Shown: positions 1-11,800 of the stretch, piece by piece
How positions within the stretch are numbered: the first letter of the stretch is position 1
How the letters are laid out: every line of letters starts with the position of its first letter
DNA from: Nymphaea colorata
Taxonomy: Eukaryota; Streptophyta; Magnoliopsida; Nymphaeales; Nymphaeaceae
NCBI RefSeq assembly: GCF_008831285.2
Contig: NC_045149.1
Span: 17,809,035-17,873,034 of the forward strand
Reading direction: 5' to 3'
Length of the DNA stretch: 64,000 bases
The notes under the pieces: generated by a model
Seen by the model: the letters and a program-made list of their open reading frames with translations, nothing else
The model's database searches: none
Told to the model about the DNA's origin: nothing
Made by a program: the position numbers and the translations under genes

Positions 1-69
1 CATGTATGCATAATGAAGATGTACATATTTTTCAATTATGTGTCCTCTGACGTGCAAGTGGGTGTGCAG

Positions 70-1067
70 GTGAGAAATCAATGATAAAGAAGAGGTACAT
101 GTACTTGACGGAAGAGATACTGAAGGAAAACCCCAACGTCTGCGCCTACATGGCCCCGTCACTGGACGCACGCCAGGACATGGTGGTGGTGGAGGTGCCC
201 CGGCTGGGGAAGGAGGCTGCGGCCAAGGCCATCAAGGAATGGGGGCAGCCCAAGTCCAAGATCACCCACCTCATCTTCTGCACCACCAGCGGGGTGGACA
301 TGCCCGGTGCCGACTACCAAGTGACCAAGCTCCTGGGCCTGCGCCCCTCGGTCAAGCGGGTGATGATGTACCAGCAGGGCTGCTTCGCCGGCGGCACGGT
401 CCTCCGCGTGGCCAAGGACCTGGCGGAGAACAACAGGGGTGCTAGGGTGCTGGTCATATGCTCCGAGATCACCGCCGTCACGTTCCGCGGCCCAAGCGAC
501 GCCCACCTCGACAGTCTTGTCGGTCAGGCGCTCTTCGGCGACGGAGCGGCTGCGATCATCGTCGGCGCGGATCCAGTCCCTAACGTGGAGAGGCCCATTT
601 TCGAGCTGGTCTGGACCGGGCAGACCATCCTGCCAGACAGCCACGGGGCCATAGACGGCCACCTGCGGGAAGTGGGCTTGACCTTCCACCTTCTCAAGGA
701 CGTGCCTGGGCTCATATCGAAGAACATCGAGAAGAGCCTGGTCGAGGCGTTCGACCCGCTCGGCATCTCGGACTGGAACTCCTTGTTCTGGATCGCGCAC
801 CCCGGCGGTCCGGCCATCCTGGACCAGGTCGAGGAGAAGCTGAAGCTCAAGACCGAGAAGATGCGAGCTACCAGACACGTGCTGAGCGAGTACGGGAACA
901 TGTCCAGCGCCTGTGTGCTGTTCATAATGGACGAGATGAGGAGGAAGTCGAAAGAGGAGGGCGCGGCCACGACCGGGGAAGGGCTCGAGTGGGGTGTTCT
1001 CTTTGGGTTCGGACCAGGGCTCACGGTCGAGACGGTCGTCCTGCACAGCGTGCCAATCAGCGCCTAA
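70..1067 (+). CDS. CHS: Chalcone synthase, exon 2 (PKS1; exon 1 lies outside the window)
   Basis: Type III polyketide synthase that would condense p-coumaroyl-CoA with three malonyl-CoA to naringenin chalcone, the entry step of flavonoid synthesis in the cytosol. Only exon 2 is present. It opens after a TGTGCAG acceptor at 63-69 with GT, completing the Cys codon split in all CHS genes, and ends at TAA 1065-1067. Visible motifs are the catalytic Cys in QQGCFAGG, His in [11 protein letters not shown], Asn in EYGNMSSA and the family signature [26 protein letters not shown] and AIDGHLRE match classical CHS, so residues equivalent to alfalfa Thr132, Met137, Thr194, Thr197 and Gly256 are kept. The first 69 bases are the end of the intron. 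This is the only copy in the array with a fully canonical CHS active site. True CHS activity is inferred from residues, not shown; stilbene synthases arise repeatedly from CHS and cannot be fully excluded. Confidence 0.93.
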
Positions 1068-2228
1068 ATGTGAAACGGAGGGGACCGGACCTGGTCTATA
1101 TTTTTCTCTTTCGTGTGTCCGTGTTCTTCATTTTTCTTCTCCTTTTGGTAATATAATATCTTGTTTGCCTTTGCAAGTTGAGAGTGCAAGAACGAGTCAC
1201 ATGGCTTGTGATAAAGAAGTATAGTTATACGAAGTTGGGGAGTATTTCTTTGATGGTGAAAGTTCCCCAGATTGTGTGGTTGAGAGAAAGTTTGGCGGAA
1301 GCTGGAAATGGGCAGGCAGTTATGTATTCAGGCACAGGATAATTTAATAAATTGTTTGTTATTCTATTTTGTTCTTTATATGATATTGATGCGTTCATAA
1401 ATAATTGGAAACTCAAAGGGTGTGATCATGTTGTTTGGTGAGTCTTACACATGCATTAGGTTGATAATCGACTCTCTTGTTGCACCTAACAAACAAAGAA
1501 TAAGGAAAAAAATGAATGAGGTTTTCTTATGGGGAGCCACGTGTGGCCTTTGGCATTTCAATTGTCTTCCCAATTTGTTTTCAATCTTCTCAAATTGTTA
1601 TTATCTATTTTTCCCTTTTGTTTTTGATTTATAAATATCAAAATGACTATTCGCCGGTCATTCAAAAACGATTCTGTTATTCTGATTCGGTTTTCTGGGA
1701 TTCAGTAACATGTTGCCCAGCTCCCCCAGCACACACACACACATTGGACTTATGCATTGGATCCAATCTGACCTCAGAAAACTTTTCCATTATCCAAGAA
1801 CTTATGGACTTATGCTTTTCTCAAACATTATTAACATACACTCTTTAGCTACAGAAATATAAAGAAAGTTTAGTGCTTGAGATGGGCAGGCCAAAGCCCC
1901 TCTCCCTTCGAATCAGCTCCCATGGTTCAAGGCTACTTCAGAGGAACCTGGGTGGCCTGGCCATTAAGCATCATTCATATGGTTTGCATTCTGAGAAATA
2001 GCGCCCACACGAACAGGATCCCCACTCCTTCAGTCCAACTAGTTATGTTATCGTGAACATGAGCCAAGTCGAGCTCTAGCTGGAACATAATTTTTGCTCG
2101 GTTTCGAGCTGAAGTTGAGCTTCACAGGGTGAGCTCAAGCTCAATTAGACCATGAGTTATGAGCTAGATGGGCTCGAGCTTGACTCGTCGGGTTTCTTTC
2201 ACAAAGGAAGAATGGTGTACTGGCGTGT
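1068..2228. other. 3' flank of PKS1 and gene-free AT-rich DNA
   Basis: About the first 150 bases after the PKS1 stop look like its 3' UTR (T-rich, with AATATAATATC near 1150). The rest is AT-rich with no coding signal. At 2060-2190 there is a low-complexity stretch made of variants of GAGCTCGAGCT/GAGCTTGA, of a kind common in plant intergenic repeats. Confidence 0.5.
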
Positions 2229-2600
2229 AGGGATGTCAACCAATTAGATTTGGATCAGATATACCTTTTACCATATCCGATTTTCTGGATATTTATATAT
2301 TCGGATGAAAAAAATTTATATCATATCCGAATCCAGCTTTAAAATCTATATCTGAATCCGATCCGAATCTAATTTTTCAGTTATATCCGATCCGAATCCG
2401 ACTTTTAAATTATATCCGAATTCAATCTGAATCCGACTTTTAAGTTATATCTCTATCTGATCCGAATCCGCCTTTTAAGTTACATCTGTATCCGAATCCA
2501 ACTTTTACGTTATATTCGAGCCCGACTTTTAAGTTATATAATCCACCCAAATCCGATTTATGACTTTTAAGCCATATGTAAATCTGATCCAAATCAGACT
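2229..2600 (+). repeat. Degenerate tandem repeat of ATATCCGAATCCGACTTTTAA-like units
   Basis: Imperfect units of about 25-35 bp built on TATCCGAATCCGACTTTTAAGT follow one another across about 370 bases. The block opens with GGGATGTCAACCAATTAGAT. Similar openings and units occur at about 32530-32800 (reverse) and 36830-37140 (forward), so it is a dispersed family rather than a one-off expansion. No transposase or clear terminal repeats were seen. Confidence 0.7.
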
Positions 2601-3327
2601 TATGTACCAAAAACTGACTACATGTCCTCTAAGACAGTCTCAGCAGCAATCTAGATTCCAAAGATTTAAAACCCATTGGTTTTCTCGGGCAAAGAAGGAT
2701 AAATGCCTCAAGACTAATATGGAACATGTGAAATAGTTAAGAAATCCTTTGCATTGATGTTCTTTGCGCCAACCTCTGTTGAAATTGAAAATGATATCCT
2801 ATCATGGTTTCATAACAAAAGCTGGATATCAAAAGACTTCTTGGTCAGCCAAGTACCAAACTCTGTTGTTGCATACATCAAAGCAACTCAGTAGAACATC
2901 TTGTTTACTATAGTACAAAGAAGTGGAAACTTCAAAATGAAAAGAGTAACCTGCATAAGATCATTAAAAGCATTTATCTATCATGTATCACGTGCCAGTC
3001 TAGCAGAGGAAGATACAAACCGGATTACAGCCATAAACTCATGTGATCCCTGTATTCATTTATTCATACTTCCACCACCAGTATATCTCAAGAGGGCATC
3101 CAAAAGCGTCAAGATTCTAATAGAATCAACTAGTCATCGAAGCACTCAGATGTTGGTTCTGGTGGCAAGTTGCATGAGGGCGTAGTTTCTGAAGTAAAGA
3201 TCAATACAAAATTCTCACAAGAGCCAACACCAATATGCAGCAGCCAACTTCGGCACTAAATGCAATTGTGGACTAGCACTTTGCTGCAGAAAATAACAGT
3301 AACACATCTAGACTAAGGCTGAACAGC

Positions 3328-3527
3328 TTAGCTTCCTGCTACTGCAGGAATTGGCATAGGGTTCACATCTTCGGCTGTCTCGTGTTCTGGCCAAAGAATC
3401 TGTCATAAACCTAAATTTGTCGAATGAGGGATGAGAGGTAGATCACAAGCATCATATCATTTGTCTTCACGGAGAATGCCTTGATCAACTCATTAGCATT
3501 CAAATTGGGAAGCAGGTTGAACACATC
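3328..3527 (-). pseudogene. Fragment of a 26S proteasome subunit RPN8 (PSMD7) gene, 3' end only
   Basis: Reading the minus strand from a CCCAG acceptor-like site at about 3528, the frame gives 36 residues starting [18 protein letters not shown] and ending [10 protein letters not shown]. This is the conserved C-terminal exon of plant RPN8, the MPN-domain lid subunit of the 26S proteasome. It then reaches a stop within three codons. About 30 bases further on, the tail EHETAEDVNP...PAVAGS followed by TAA (3328-3330) matches the usual C-terminus. The piece between (SVIALHNLINNK in functional genes) is replaced by unrelated sequence. No upstream RPN8 exon was found. Intronic sequence precedes the fragment, so it looks like a genomic duplication, not a processed copy. 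Non-functional as a proteasome gene. Confidence 0.82.
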
Positions 3528-5400
3528 CTGGGATTAGACAGTCAACAAGAGAAAATTTGGTAAGAAAAAGCTTGGTGCAACCAGACATCAAACGCTGCCT
3601 GATTCAGCAGGATGTGAGCACTGAGAATTTAATAAGAAGCTCAAGGAATGCAGAAGCAGCGCATAGGGCAAATGATTTGGATGGGCAGTTAAAACACATT
3701 CTGTGCATGAACCTGGAACGAGGAAAAGGGAAAGCAGGAACACAGAGAAACGGCCAAAAAAACAAGCAGACATCAGCACAACTTCAAACATGCAAAAATC
3801 GAGCTACAATATCAGGAGCGGTGCATTTTGGGTACAGATAAGGGGGAACGAGAGAGTGGGAGAGAGAGAGCGAGTGAAAGAACGGCGTCAAGTTTGTACC
3901 TGTGGATGTCTGCAATGAAAGGTCGCTGAAGCATGAATCTTCACAGCGTCAAGAAGATGATGGCTGCTCCATGGTGTAAGACCGACATACAAAGGGGAAC
4001 GGAGAGATGCGCGTGCGTCTGAAATTAAGAGAACCCCTGCCTTTTTTTTTTTCAACCGCTAACAACAAGACGGCGGAAAGTCGAGTCCGCTCCCTGGCGA
4101 CTAAGTCCACCCTAACCCGGACGAACGGCGCCACCCCAAGTTAAGTACATCTCCCCCAAAAGCTGCTAAAAGACTTCGATGGCATCGGCAAGCGGATGGC
4201 GGACTTTTTCGTTGGCCCGGCGTGATCTGGGGCAATCACCGGCGAGACATTGCCTCCATCTTTTTAACTTCAGTGTGGGTTTGGATCCCAATAAGCAGAA
4301 TCAGACATGAAAATTTAATGAGAACCCTTTTATTAGAACAAAAGAACAAGAAAAAATGATCATATAAAAAGACAAACATACTCCTCCTGTTAAAAGGTGC
4401 ATGGATATCAAAATGCTAGCATAGCAAAACACCATAGAAAATTTATTTCAATGCTAAGTACTTGATCATTTCAATTTAGGACAATTTCTCTTCTAATGAC
4501 ACGCTCTTTTATATCCTTATTTTCACATCAATTGAATTATTCTTGCGTAGGACTCATATTTATAGATGAATCTAAGATGTACGTAAGTAAAGTACACAAA
4601 GAAAGGATATTAAGCTTGCTTTCAAAAGTTCAATGTTCTAGTGCTGACTGTCCTGACATGGAAAACGGCCTCCCTCGTCCGGCAAAAGTTCAAAGTATCA
4701 TTTTGACACTTACTATTTGAGGTAGTAGTAAATTAATTGTCTCGAAAAGCCTCAAATGACCTTGAAAATTATAAATAAACCTATCTTTTTTTCTACTTTA
4801 TTTTACGCCAGCAAGATTATGCATCCTTGGTCGCTTTACAGCTGGTTCAATCCATAAGAACGCCAGAACAAGCACTCCTATATCAGGATTAAACTGGTGA
4901 AGCTCAAACTATTTTGGAATGACAAAATTATCCTAAAAAAGATTTAAAGAAAAAAACCATAAACTAAAAAGAAAGTGCACATGTTGAGGGACCTGGGTTG
5001 AATGGGTGTATTTGTAAGAGTATTTAATTCTACCACTCGAGTATTTCATTCTACCACTCAATAAAGATAAGAAAAAAGAAGGCCCACTTTTCCATGCATC
5101 AATATACCATTGAAGACAAGATTTCATTGACTAAGGATGATGCCTCTCTTAAATTATTCAACTTAGCATATCAATGTTTTTACTTTTGCAGAACAAAGTT
5201 GACGGAAACTGATCATCTGCATCTCCTGTATATTCCCTTTCCTGTCCCTTACACCAACCCCTCTTTTGGATGGATGATGGGTGTATTTGTAATTACAAAG
5301 ATTTTATTTAACATTTCAAAATTTCATCACTGGATACTTTTTATACTGAATGAAATTAATTTTCCAACATTGTGTTATTGATATACTGGTCAATATATGG
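3528..5400. other. Gene-free interval
   Basis: No coding exon is recognisable. A GC-richer patch at 3950-4140, with an 11-base T run, resembles a 5' UTR or first exon read on the minus strand (a short frame ends MEQPSSS), but no gene could be connected to it. A GA-rich patch lies at 3846-3880. Confidence 0.4.
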
Positions 5401-5884
5401 CCGAATTGGCCGATCCCTTTGGCTGCAGGCCCGAATTAATTCATAGCTGCTCCCAGCTCCTATCATCCTGTTGGCGCCAAGAACATTTTCTCAAGTCAGA
5501 GGTCATGAAAACCAAGAGAATTTAGTTTTGCTCCCAGACAGAAGCCGATCCAACCGGAGAATTTCAAGAAGCAGGCCATCGAAGTAAAACTTGGCAAATT
5601 TTTATAAAATTTAATTTTTTTCTTTCCATTTTATTCATTCACGGAGATGTACCAAATGATGCACCCATGAACAACACATATATATAGAGAAACGAGATCT
5701 TGAGCACAAGAAGTAGTTACACAACCAACCAAACCAAACCCTTGTAACAAATTCAAAAGGAAGAAGCCAAATCTTGGAGCAGGCAGAGCACTCGAAGACC
5801 GCAACGAAATCCTAGAGGCATTATTTTTGGGAGAATATCACATGGCAGGTTAATATAGACCGACGTAGGGATTCCTGCATACGT
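5401..5884 (-). other. 3' flank of PKS2
   Basis: The stretch downstream of the PKS2 stop, about 5620-5880, carries GGAAGAAGCCAAA and TTTTATTCATTC blocks. These recur downstream of PKS3, PKS4 and PKS5, so the 3' UTR and flank were duplicated with the genes. The remainder shows nothing coding. Confidence 0.55.
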
Positions 5885-7338
5885 CTAGGCGTCGATGGGA
5901 ATGCTGCGTAGGACGACGGTCTCCACGGTGATGCCGGGGCCGAAGCCAAAGAGGACACCGTAGTCGAGCCCTTCCCCGGTGGTGGGCAGCCCTTCCTTCT
6001 TCGACTTCCTCCTCATCTCGTCCAGGATGAACAACACCGAGGCACTGGACATGTTGCCGTGCTGGCTCAGCACCTCCCTCGTGGTGCTCAGCCTTTCGTT
6101 CTTAAGCCTCAGTGTCTCCTGCACCTGGTCCAAGATGGCAGGGCCACCTGGGTGCGGTATCCAGAAGATGGAGTTCCAGTCTGAGATGCCCAGCGGGTGG
6201 AATGCCTCGGTCAGGATCTTGTCCAGGCCACCTGCTATCAGCGCCGGCACCTCCGGCCGAAGGTGGAAGGTCATCCCACTCTCCCGCAGGTGGGCCCTTA
6301 TGGCAGTGCTGCACTCCGGCAGGATGGTCTGCCCCGTCCATGAGATCTCGAAGATGGGTTTCTCGAGCGTGGGGACAGGGTCAGCGCCCACGATGAGCGC
6401 AGCAGCACCATCGCCGAACATGGCTTGACCCACCAGGTTGTCGAGGTGAGTGAGGCTGGGTCCACGGAAAGCGATGAGGGCGATGAGCTCGGAGTTTATG
6501 ACCAGCACCCTCGCACCCTTGTTGTTCTCCGCTAGGTCCTTCGCCAGCCGCAGCACCGTGCCCCCCGCAAAGCAGCCCTGCTGGTAAAGCATGTAACGCT
6601 TGACCGAGGGCTGCAGCCCCAGCATCCTGGAGACATGGAAGTCGGCGCCGGGAAGGTCAACGCCGCCGGTGGCGCAAAAGATGAGGTGGGTGATGCTGGA
6701 GGCAGGCTGCCCCCACTCGGCGATCGCCTTCACAGCTGCCTCCTTCCCCAACCGGGGCACCTCCGGGATGATGACATCGTGACGAGCATCCAGGGAGGGA
6801 GCCATGTAGGCCCTAACATTGGGGTTCTTCTCCGCTATCTCTTCATTCATGTAGACGTGTCTCTTCTTGATCATCGATTTCTCACCTGCATGCACACACA
6901 CACTATAAAAAAAAAGAAAAAAAAAGCATAAATCTAAAGCAGAACGCCAATTGAGAACATTATTATCAGTTGCTGCAGTGTCTCTCTTAGTCCATTTAAC
7001 TTAGTTAAAAGATGGCATGCATCATCAGCATCGTTTTTTTTCTACTTTTCTCTTGTCTGAGATCAAACAGTTGAGCACCATGTCTATGTAAGTAATTGGC
7101 AATGGAAAGTTGTATATATAAGGTCTAAAGCAGCCGGGAAAGTGGAGTCAAATTAATTACAGAGTCTCTTGAACTTGTCCTTGAGGCCGACCATATGATC
7201 GGAGTCGGTGAGCTTGAAGTACTTGTCGGCGTAGGTGCTTTGGTCGACCACCTGCGTCGGCGACGCGGTGCCGATGGCCATCACCGTTGCCACACCGCTG
7301 GCCTTCTCTGCCATTGGGAGTTCGGCGATGCTCCCCAT
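5885..7338 (-). CDS. CHS-like type III polyketide synthase with altered active site (PKS2)
   Basis: Two exons: 7161-7338 (ATG at 7338, MGSIAEL start) and 5885-6885, joined at the CHS-type T|GT Cys codon. The protein has 392 residues, usual for the family. The thiolase fold would extend a CoA starter with malonyl-CoA in the cytosol. The triad is intact: Cys in QQGCFAGG, His in WIPHPGGP, Asn in QHGNMSSA, plus GFGPG. It differs from CHS around the cavity. [10 protein letters not shown] becomes [18 protein letters not shown] becomes SELIALIAF, with one extra residue and both threonines lost. AIDGHLRE becomes AIRAHLRE, so the Gly256 equivalent is Ala. Such positions control starter size and chain length in the family, so a non-chalcone product is likely but cannot be named. 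It is nearly identical to PKS3, including its promoter. Confidence 0.9.
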
Positions 7339-7460
7339 ATTGTAAAAGATCTAGAGAGAGGGATGTATATTGGGGAGCGGCGAACAGATCAGAGAGAGAC
7401 TGAGAGAGAAAGAGGGAGAGGCTGAGGTTGGTTGTGGATGAAGGTGGTGGCTTGCATGGC

Positions 7461-7468
7461 CTTTTATA
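7461..7468 (-). promoter_or_regulatory. TATA box of PKS2
   Basis: TATAAAAG on the minus strand, about 125 bases upstream of the PKS2 ATG, within a stretch conserved with the PKS3 promoter. The same box followed by GGCC or GGC occurs upstream of PKS4, PKS5 and PKS6. Confidence 0.7.
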
Positions 7469-7515
7469 CAGTACTGGAGTAGGGGCTGCCGCAAGAAGAC
7501 GGTAGGGAGCAAGTC

Positions 7516-7521
7516 CACGTG
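7516..7521 (-). promoter_or_regulatory. G-box CACGTG upstream of PKS2
   Basis: A palindromic CACGTG lies about 50 bases upstream of the TATA box, at the same relative place as in PKS3. G-boxes in CHS promoters are known bZIP/bHLH sites for light and stress induction; a role here is inferred from position and conservation. Confidence 0.55.
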
Positions 7522-7749
7522 ATACCGTTGCCAGCATGGATCGAAATAGAATCCCACTTCTTCTTCAGTTAAATTCCAGAAGGCGAGGTGCCAAAATCTC
7601 AGCTTCATCATTTTCTTCATTTCCGTCGTTTCAATTGGGAGGGGAGAGAGAGAGAGGCAGAGACCGAACCATATATAATTCTTCTCTAGAATCCCAGGCA
7701 AATCTGCATCTATGTAAAATCAAGGTCATCTTATCTATTCTAAACTAGT

Positions 7750-8843
7750 CTTGTGCATTTTCAGTTTCAATTCGTATTAGCCATACTGATCAGATTCAAT
7801 TCAGCATCGAGGTCGGGATATGTTTCTAAGAATCCAAGATAAAAATGAATCCAGCTTGGTAAAAGCCGCAAAATCTATACATATTAGGGTTTCCTTCATT
7901 TGTTATTCTTTCAGGTTTCATGGATCAGATATTGTTAAGGTCAGATATTATAAATGTGAAGCTAGTTTATTCCATAGTCATTTTTGATAAAGTCTGTGGT
8001 CTTGTGATCGTACATAGGCGGCTGCTGGCTGATAGTTGAATATCAATTAAGTGGTACGTCTCATAATCAATCTACATAGTCTTTATATTTGCTAAGTCTA
8101 CATATTTCGAAAGTCTTTATGTTCGGTTATTTCTTGATCAAGAGTTATTCTCATTCAAATATTTTAACATCAAGGTGTTTCGGCTTTTATTCAAATGGTT
8201 GGTGACAACACTATTTGTACCAGTGCTTCTTTGACATGTTCAAATGCCGTGTAGAACAATTTTCTTCGTTATTATTATAGTCCCATTGATTGTTTTTGGT
8301 CCAGTCATGAGCGCCATTTGTTCTTTTGAGCCCCATAAGGGTCATCACTTTTACAAGTTAATAAAAAAATAATTCACATAATTTTAGGAATAAACACACG
8401 AAGGAGCCCACGCACGCCAATCCATGGGTACAAAACATATTGAATTGCATATATAATGCAGATTCAAATAAGTAACGGGGGCAAAAGATGAAAATGCCCT
8501 TAAACCGAAACAAAGGAAAGAGAAACTCATAGGGGCAAAACTAAAAGAGTAAAGAGTTACCTTTTTTATTAACATGAACATACCTTGAAACAAATTAAAA
8601 AATATGTACGCACTCTTTGCATGTTAAAATTAACACAGAGAACACATATCGACGTTGCGCTATTTGTTGTAAAACTTCTTCTCTTTTGTAAGGCTTGATG
8701 GTCAGTATCATGCATGCTTAAATTTTAATGGGAAGAGATTTATTAGTCGGGTCGACTACGTGAATTCTCTCTTTCAGAACAGAGTTGAGCGGAGAATGTG
8801 TTGCCAACGAGCTATTGAAGATCCGTAACTGTAATATATCATG

Positions 8844-8889
<46 letters not shown>

Positions 8890-11800
8890 GGATTTATTTA
8901 CCAAGTAAACATTAGAAAAATAAGAAGAAAATGAAACGTAAGCACCTTCGTATTGCTACGCGCTAACAATTTACAGTTACAGAACATTGGAAAACTATGA
9001 AGAGACATGATGCTTCAATTTGTACTTAATAATGCATCACCATCATTCCTACCATGACTTTGTCCCTTTAGAACCTAAAAATCATAATGCTTCTGCTAAC
9101 ATGATCTGTCGGTCAAGATTCGAATAGAACTATTAGAAGTTGCTTTCCGAGGAATAGCGACCATCTGTTCTTTTCCCTGAAAAACAGTTCGCCCATTAGA
9201 TAGCAACAAAGACAAAGGGCTTCCAGTCAATGCCGGAGCTTGAAATATCTGAAGGAGAGGTAATAAACTTTAAATTGCAAACTTTAGAGGGCAGTCCACA
9301 TGTAAATAAGTAAAAGGACATGAGATATTATTTCTATATAAATAAACAATTCAAGTGGGATTGGTGCGGGCCATTGCCCACACAAGATATGCCACTGCTT
9401 CTGGTAATTAGAATAGTGGCAGTCCAAGGCAACTGACGAAGCAGGTTTTGAGGCAGTGAATACAATAGGGGGATCGCCCTTGAAGCTTGGGAAATTGAAA
9501 GGAAAAGGTACCAACAAGTAACTACCAATAATTTAATGCAAAGAACAGTCAATTTGTTCAAAAGAAATATGGGTCAGCTGTTGTTGATGTTGGATCTGGA
9601 CCTTAAGTGGCTGAAAGAGAACTGTTTTTAGTTGTTTGGATCACCAAACTGGATCAGAAGAAACAGAATTCAAGTTCAGGAAACTTATATGAGAACCCAT
9701 TCATTTTTATCCAATATCTATGTCTCTGACCAACTTCTCTTAAAACCTCAAATATCCTGGACCAATTCTGTTGCTAAAATCTTTCATGTAATGAAGACAT
9801 TTGTTCCATAAGGGAGTGTTCAATAACATACCATCACTGCCACGTGAAACTGCCCCTAAAAAATGGAGCAGATCCATCCAATATTACAGTATTTCATGAA
9901 TCTATCTTATTTTTTATTGGAGATTAATGGGACCGTGACAATGTGTTACAGTTACCAATCCGCCCCTAAACTCATCACTGACAACATGGATGAGGACTCT
10001 CTTGGCAATGAATTACCTAAGGATAGATCTGATATACGCAACAAAGGTGACATGGATGATATTCTAGCAAAATTTACAGTCCTTCACTCGTTCAGATATT
10101 TGATGCATGATTTATACACGCCCCTGCAATGGCTTTTACATTTTCTACATTGGTAAAACCTAAATGTGTTACATCCAATCTATCAAATTTTTTACTCGCT
10201 TAGAGAGAAAGTAGACACCTTTTCAGTAGTACGCGAGAAAGAGCAGAGGAGCAACTTTTGACTGCCGCCGAGAAAAGAAATCTCTTTTTCACACCAGCTA
10301 GACGCTCAACGCCTTTTAAGTTTTGAGGTTCCAATAGTTATGGGATGTACCGTAGGTGTTTCTCTGATACTGACTGTCCTTTTGGATCGTTATTGCGCTT
10401 CTATGAAAGACCCCAAGCAACAAATTAAAGCCCCAATTATGTTGGAACAAAAAGTCATAAAGGGAATCATTAGTATGTTGAATGAAGGGGAGGGGGAGAA
10501 ATACCAATGCATATAAGAACAAAGTGTGACTTGTCATGTCCCCATAATAATTCTTCCCTCCCCTTCATAATCATCCCCATAAACACCAACAACCAATTGA
10601 TTCATCTCCAAACCTTGGCCTCTTCCTCCTTCAAACTTAGCCACATTTTGATGGTTATCATTTCGGATCAATGAGTTGAAATGTGTATTATTACCAAGTT
10701 CGAACTAATCGGATTCTTTGCAGACTGTATTTTTTCGAACTGGTTCGGTCCAACAAATGTAACAAGTAAGAACTGACACTTGTATGTAATTCGATCAGAT
10801 TTCAGTTGCTCAGGCATCGAACTCAGATTTGAATTCAGTCATCGAACTGCATACTATGCTTCAGCCTGATTACTAGTAATTGGAATTAGGGGAGATACTA
10901 CTCCGAAGAGGTCGAAGCCCCTCCTCCTTCTTTTCCCTACACCAGGGTCCAGGGCTATTTTGGGATCTGGGTAGAGAGTGGGACACCATCAGAAAATTCA
11001 ATATAAAATCAGGATCTCTTGTAGCTAAACAAATTCAGAAAAGAAAAGAATCAGTAATTAGATATATCTGATCCGTTTACAATTTACCGAACACAGCTGC
11101 CAATATTGCAGGACCGGCAAACCCTTGTTTGGATAGACGGTGTTTGGTGGGCTGTCCTGATCATGACCAAGATGGCAGTCCGCTTAAGATGCTCTAACAG
11201 ACAGCCAACAAAAATGCTCGATCAGTAGTCCCTTAACTTCAAGTCTTCAAAGACATAATTATGTGATGCTCCTCCTGCTAGTAAGGATGGATTTGGCCAT
11301 GCATAATATCAATTCGGTTGAACAATATTCTCATCAACATCAGTATCTATTATCCTCTATCAAAGATTCTGTGTACGCAAGCACATAGTTCACATATAAG
11401 ATAGGCCCCTCGACGTTTATGATCATCAAGGAATAGGTAGGCCCGTGTGGTTTGATTTGTTATCAAAGAACAAGAAAAATATCTTAAGTTCACGCTAAGC
11501 ATTACAGTTGTGCATTAATCGTTGTAAAACTGCACACCGAGTATCATCAGTTTTCCTTCTCAACCAAAAATTTACATGTCTATGCCTCTAGATCTCATCA
11601 AATTAAAATTTTGCCTCCACCTCCATCAGATCCGATTCACGATATGGCGCTTGCATCTGTTGGTTCTGTTGTAGTCACCACATATCTCTTCTTTCTTCAG
11701 TATCACCGTTGCTGCCAGTGCAGTTTCCCACAAACATGTGTACAATGGAAGCCAGTGTTGAAATCATTTTCCTGTAGAACGAATCAGATGGGAGAGGATG

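Noticed and set aside
159-1046. A 295-residue open frame antisense to PKS1 exon 2, and similar long antisense frames in the other PKS copies
   Set aside because: They are shadows of the GC-rich coding strand, have low-complexity His/Leu/Gly composition and match nothing.
3949-4134. Minus-strand frame ending MEQPSSS as a possible first exon of the RPN8 piece
   Set aside because: Functional RPN8 starts with a different conserved N-terminus; no link by splicing or homology.
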